A stretch of 39,816 bases of DNA. It comes from JAVBOW01 sp031551595. Its GTDB lineage: Bacteria > Bacteroidota > Bacteroidia > Bacteroidales > Rikenellaceae. The position numbers and the translations under genes were made by a program. Each line of letters opens with the position of its first letter. Position 1 is the first letter of the stretch. Shown piece by piece: positions 36,636 to 39,816 of the stretch. The notes under the pieces were generated by a model. That model ran no database searches. It was not told the origin of the DNA and saw only the letters and a program-made list of their open reading frames with translations. Location: positions 1 through 39,816 of the forward strand of contig JAVBNK010000174.1 in the NCBI GenBank assembly GCA_031551595.1, written 5' to 3'.

Positions 36636-38120
36636 ATGGCAAAGGAGCTTAAAGAATTGACGCGACGGGAGGAAAACTACTCCCAGTGGTATAACGACCT
36701 GGTGCTGAAGGCCGGGCTGGCCGAAAATTCGGCCGTCCGCGGCTGCATGGTCATCAAACCCTACGGCTATGCGATCTGGGAAAAGATGCAGGCCGCCCTG
36801 GACAAAATGTTCAAGGATACGGGCCACGAAAACGCCTATTTCCCGCTGTTCATCCCCAAGTCGTTCATGAGCAGGGAGGCCAGGCACGTCGAAGGCTTCG
36901 CCAAGGAGTGCGCCGTGGTGACCCACTACCGCCTCAGGAACGACCCCAACGGCGGCGGGGTGGTCGTCGATCCCGAGGCCAAACTCGAAGAGGAGCTGAT
37001 CGTGCGTCCCACGTCGGAAACCATCATCTGGAATACGTACAAGAACTGGATACAGTCCTACCGCGACCTGCCGATCCTGTGCAACCAGTGGGCCAACGTC
37101 GTGCGCTGGGAGATGCGCACGCGGTTGTTCCTGCGCACGGCCGAGTTCCTCTGGCAGGAGGGCCACACCGCCCACGCCACCTCGGAGGAGGCCTACGGGG
37201 AAACCGAGAAAATGGTGCACGTCTACGCTGATTTCGCAGAGAAGTGGATGGGCGTGCCGGTGGTCATCGGACGCAAAACCGAGAGCGAACGCTTCGCAGG
37301 CGCCGAGGAAACCCTCTGCATCGAAGCCCTGATGCAGGACGGCAAGGCGTTGCAGGCCGGCACGTCGCACTTCCTGGGGCAGAATTTCGCACGGGCGTTC
37401 GACGTGCAGTTCACCAATAAGGAAGGTAAGTTAGATTATGTATGGGCGTCGTCATGGGGCGTATCGACCCGCCTGATGGGGGCGCTCATCATGGCGCACT
37501 CGGACAACAACGGCCTGGTGCTGCCCCCGAAGCTCGCCCCGATCCAGGTGGTCATGGTCCCTATATATAAAGGGGAGGAGGAACTTGCGCAGATCACCGC
37601 GCGCCTCGAAGCGATGGCCGCACCGCTGCGCGAACGCGGCATCAGCGTCAAGGTCGACGCCCGCGACCACGTGCGCTCGGGCTTCAAATTCTCGGAATAC
37701 GAGTTGAAAGGCGTGCCCGTGCGCCTGGCGATGGGCCCGAGGGATCTGGCTGCCGGGACGATCGAATTGGCCCGCCGCGACACCCTCACCAAAGAAACCG
37801 TTCCGCAGGAGGGCCTCACGGAGCGCATCGTCGCCCTGATGGACCGGATCCAGCAGTCGATCTATGATAAGGCGCTGGCGTTCCGCGGCGAGATGACCAC
37901 GGTGGTCGATTCGTACGACGATTTCAAACGCCTGCTGGACGAGAAGGGCGGCTTCATGCTCTGCCACTGGGACGGCACGCCTGAAACCGAGGAGCGCATC
38001 AAGGAGGAAACCAAGGCTACGATCCGCTGCATCCCCTTCGACGGCCCTCAGGAACCCGGCGTGTGCATGGTGACCGGCAAGCCTTCGGCCCGCCGGGTGC
38101 TCTTTGCAAGGTCGTATTAA
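36636..38120 (+). CDS. proS: ProS, prolyl-tRNA synthetase (archaeal/eukaryotic-type, short form)
   Basis: A protein of 494 residues. It charges tRNA-Pro. The size and order of motifs fit the archaeal/eukaryote-like class found in Bacteroidota, without the editing insertion of the long bacterial enzyme. Motif blocks: GCMVIKPYGYAIWEKMQ, YFPLFIPKSFM, motif 1/2 with VRPTSETIIWNTYKNWIQSYRDLPILCNQWANVVRWEMRTRLFLRTAEFLWQEGHTAH (about 123-180) and GTSHFLGQNFARAF. Motif 3 is SSWGVSTRLMGALIMAHSDNNGLVLPP. The C-terminal anticodon-binding domain follows, and the protein ends RRVLFARSY, as usual for this form. A terminator lies just after the stop. Confidence 0.97.
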   Translation: MAKELKELTRREENYSQWYNDLVLKAGLAENSAVRGCMVIKPYGYAIWEKMQAALDKMFKDTGHENAYFPLFIPKSFMSREARHVEGFAKECAVVTHYRLRNDPNGGGVVVDPEAKLEEELIVRPTSETIIWNTYKNWIQSYRDLPILCNQWANVVRWEMRTRLFLRTAEFLWQEGHTAHATSEEAYGETEKMVHVYADFAEKWMGVPVVIGRKTESERFAGAEETLCIEALMQDGKALQAGTSHFLGQNFARAFDVQFTNKEGKLDYVWASSWGVSTRLMGALIMAHSDNNGLVLPPKLAPIQVVMVPIYKGEEELAQITARLEAMAAPLRERGISVKVDARDHVRSGFKFSEYELKGVPVRLAMGPRDLAAGTIELARRDTLTKETVPQEGLTERIVALMDRIQQSIYDKALAFRGEMTTVVDSYDDFKRLLDEKGGFMLCHWDGTPETEERIKEETKATIRCIPFDGPQEPGVCMVTGKPSARRVLFARSY

Positions 38121-38126
38121 TTAAGG

Positions 38127-38151
38127 AAGGCGGGTTCAGGCCCGCCTTTTT
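38127..38151 (+). terminator. Terminator after proS
   Basis: An 8-bp perfect stem AAGGCGGG/CCCGCCTT with a 6-nt loop, followed by further T bases, 6 bp past the proS stop. Confidence 0.85.
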
Positions 38152-38165
38152 ATCAGGGATCCATT

Positions 38166-39023
38166 ATGAAAATCGCCTACCTGATCGCCGCTTCGGGCGA
38201 CTACGGACACCTGCGCCGCCTGGTCGATGCGCTCGACGACGGCCATGCACGCATATTCGTCCACATCGACGCCAAAAGCCCCATGCCCGAAGGGCTGTCC
38301 GGCCGCCCGGCGGTGACGTTCGTGCCTCGCGTGGAGGTGTGGTGGGGCGGGTTCTCGCAGGTGCGGGCTACGCTGAACATGATGCGTGCCGCCGCGGCCG
38401 AAGGGTTCGATTATTACGCTTTTATCAGCGGTGGCGACTATCCGGTCAGGCCCGTGCAATTCCTGTACGACACCCTTGCGCGGGGCGGCGAGTACATCAG
38501 CGCCACCGAAGGCTTTCAGTCGCATAAGCCCGCCCGGCGTGTGAAGTTTTACTATTTCGATGGCTTCAACCGCCGCAAACCCGGGTTGCGCCGTCTGTTT
38601 TTCCGGGGATTGGAATTGGTGTTGCGGCAGGCGGCGGTCAAACGCAGCTATCCTTTCGCGCAGGTGTGGACCGGCGGGTCGTGGTGGGTCCTGAGCGATC
38701 CCTGTGTACGTTATATCTTGGATTATGTGGATGGGAATCCGCGGTATGTGCGTTTTTTCCGTACGGCGCTCTGCCCGGACGAGGCGTTCTTCCAGACCAT
38801 TATCGGCAATTCGCCTTTCGCAGGCGACGTGCGCGGATGCCTTACCTATGCCGACTGGAGCGCACAACGGAGCGGTCCGGCGTTCATCGGCATGGAACAC
38901 CTGCCGCAATTCGCGCCCGGCGTGAAAATGGCCAACGGATACGAGCCTTTCTTCGCCCGGAAATTTACCGATGCGAGCGCCCCGGTCGTCGAAGCGATCG
39001 ACCGCATGTGCGGCCGTGTGTAA
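38166..39023 (+). CDS. GT14 family glycosyltransferase (Core-2/I-branching type)
   Basis: A protein of 285 residues matching the Branch domain of GT14 enzymes. Blocks: KIAYLIAASGDYGHLRRLVDALDD, IFVHIDAKS (the nucleotide-sugar strand), GFDYYAFISGGDYPVRP, QVWTGGSWWVLS and CPDEAFFQTIIGNSPF (the probable catalytic-base region). Bacterial GT14 proteins usually transfer sugars to cell-surface polysaccharide or glycoprotein; the donor and acceptor are unknown here. No signal or membrane segment was seen, so it acts in the cytoplasm. It is alone between the proS terminator and the rRNA operon, not in a surface-polysaccharide cluster. Confidence 0.9.
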   Translation: MKIAYLIAASGDYGHLRRLVDALDDGHARIFVHIDAKSPMPEGLSGRPAVTFVPRVEVWWGGFSQVRATLNMMRAAAAEGFDYYAFISGGDYPVRPVQFLYDTLARGGEYISATEGFQSHKPARRVKFYYFDGFNRRKPGLRRLFFRGLELVLRQAAVKRSYPFAQVWTGGSWWVLSDPCVRYILDYVDGNPRYVRFFRTALCPDEAFFQTIIGNSPFAGDVRGCLTYADWSAQRSGPAFIGMEHLPQFAPGVKMANGYEPFFARKFTDASAPVVEAIDRMCGRV

Positions 39024-39093
39024 TATATTAAGGCATGGCTGGGGCCCCGGCAGGCGGGACGGTGAAAAAAGTTGAAAAAAAGTTCGCTGAAAA

Positions 39094-39124
39094 TTTGCAG
39101 AGTCGGAAAAAGTGCATACATTTG
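39094..39124 (+). promoter_or_regulatory. rRNA promoter P1
   Basis: TTTG (39094-39097), exactly 19 bp, then TACATTTG (39117-39124). This is a full match to the Bacteroidota consensus. A-tracts (39065-39081) just upstream may act as an UP element. Confidence 0.8.
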
Positions 39125-39176
39125 CATCCGCTTTGAGAGAAAAACACTCCTCGCAAGCGAAGTTCTGAAAAAAATA

Positions 39177-39208
39177 TTTGGCGGATTCAAAAAGATGATT
39201 TATCTTTG
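39177..39208 (+). promoter_or_regulatory. rRNA promoter P2
   Basis: TTTG (39177-39180), 20 bp, then TATCTTTG (39201-39208), a second full consensus promoter about 83 bp downstream of P1. Transcription would begin near 39215. Confidence 0.8.
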
Positions 39209-39218
39209 CAGTCCATTT

Positions 39219-39248
39219 CGCCCCGAAATTTTAAGGGCGGATTTTTTT
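39219..39248 (+). promoter_or_regulatory. Hairpin plus seven-T run in the rRNA leader
   Basis: CGCCC (39219-39223) pairs with GGGCG (39235-39239), followed by GATTTTTTT (39240-39248). It lies within a few bases of the P2 start and looks like a weak intrinsic terminator or pause site. Confidence 0.4.
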
Positions 39249-39282
39249 AGCGGTTCAGGAAACGAAAACCGTGCCAAAGCAA

Positions 39283-39293
39283 GTTCTTTGAAT
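39283..39293 (+). promoter_or_regulatory. BoxA-like antitermination sequence
   Basis: GTTCTTTGAAT in the 16S leader resembles the boxA element (TGCTCTTTAA-type) that recruits the Nus antitermination factors. It lies about 110 bp before the 16S gene. Confidence 0.4.
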
Positions 39294-39395
39294 TACTGGT
39301 AATACAAGAGAGAAAGAAAATGTAGTATTTGTCAATCAATTCCTACCAAGGATATGAAGTAGTCGGGACTCTAACAATTTATAGTAAATTTTTTA

Positions 39396-39816
39396 CCATG
39401 GAGAGTTTGATCCTGGCTCAGGATAAACGCTAGCGGCAGGCCTAACACATGCAAGTCGAGGGGCAGCATAATAAGTAGTAATACTTATGATGGCGACCGG
39501 CGCACGGGTGCGTAACGCGTATGCAACCTACCTTAAACAGGGGGATAATCCGGAGAAATCTGGTCTAATACCCCATAATATTAGTAAGGGCATCCTTATT
39601 AGTTGAAAGTTCCGGCGGTTTAAGATGGGCATGCGTTGTATTAGTTAGATGGTGAGGTAACGGCTCACCATGACTACGATACATAGGGGGACTGAGAGGT
39701 TAACCCCCCACACTGGTACTGAGACACGGACCAGACTCCTACGGGAGGCAGCAGTGAGGAATATTGGTCAATGGGGGCAACCCTGAACCAGCCATGCCGC
39801 GTGCAGGAAGACGGCT
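39396..39816 (+). rRNA. rrs: 16S ribosomal RNA (5' part)
   Basis: AGAGTTTGATCCTGGCTCAG begins at 39402; the mature 5' end is placed a few bases earlier by analogy with E. coli. Universal blocks follow: GCGGCAGGCCTAACACATGC, GGCGCACGGGTGCGTAACG, ACTGAGACACGGACCAGACT and CCTACGGGAGGCAGCAGTG. The signature (GGGGCAGCATAATAAG..., CAACCTACCTTAAACAGGGG) is Bacteroidales, close to Rikenellaceae. The gene runs off the right edge. Confidence 0.97.

Noticed and set aside
39072..39302. A 76-codon plus-strand frame before the 16S gene.
   Set aside because: It spans both rRNA promoters and the leader; composition and position fit regulatory DNA, not a gene.

Overview
The window is high-GC DNA of a member of the Bacteroidota. 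The 5' part of a 16S rRNA gene at the right edge resembles Rikenellaceae (Alistipes-like). The promoters have the Bacteroidota form (TTTG, about 19 bp, TAnnTTTG), Shine-Dalgarno sequences are mostly absent, and many exported proteins are lipoproteins or belong to SusC/SusD, FadL/OmpP1 or DUF3857 families.

Layout. 1-1007: the 3' end of ispD and a membrane PH-like protein. 1008-1336: an intergenic stretch with a dispersed repeat. 1337-3836: an AraC-type regulator divergent from bioA. 3889-15319 (minus strand): one long transport locus, in transcription order ECF sigma factor, FecR anti-sigma, SusC, SusD, DUF4843 lipoprotein, PKD-like lipoprotein, C39-like cysteine peptidase lipoprotein and periplasmic thioredoxin. 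15443-22306 (plus): queA, a stand-alone GT5 starch-synthase domain, a DUF4270 lipoprotein, topA, smpB and an exported dual-specificity phosphatase. 22532-29132 (minus): two DUF3857/transglutaminase-like proteins and clpB. 29664-32952 (plus): dnaX (with an internal TAG) and tyrS. 33397-36476 (minus): a W/Y/G-rich lipoprotein and an OmpP1/FadL-like porin. 36636-39023 (plus): proS and a GT14 glycosyltransferase. From 39094: two tandem rRNA promoters and the 16S gene.

How the genes work together. The 3.9-15.3 kb locus is a TonB-dependent uptake system in which the SusC STN domain should signal through FecR to the ECF sigma factor. It encodes no glycoside hydrolase or polysaccharide lyase. Its accessory genes are a cysteine peptidase and a thioredoxin, so a peptide or protein substrate is more likely than a glycan. 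A possible antisense small RNA of about 79 nt lies opposite the susC start. It has its own TAnnTTTG box and a hairpin plus T-run terminator, the same arrangement as DonS-type PUL antisense RNAs of Bacteroides.

Other points of interest: a nine-A slippery run in dnaX followed at once by a shifted-frame TGA and a hairpin (predicted gamma/tau recoding); an in-frame TAG in the same gene; a transglutaminase-like pair in which one member has lost its Cys and His; a 274-bp element with 19-bp terminal inverted repeats next to clpB; and two long perfect palindromes after tyrS.
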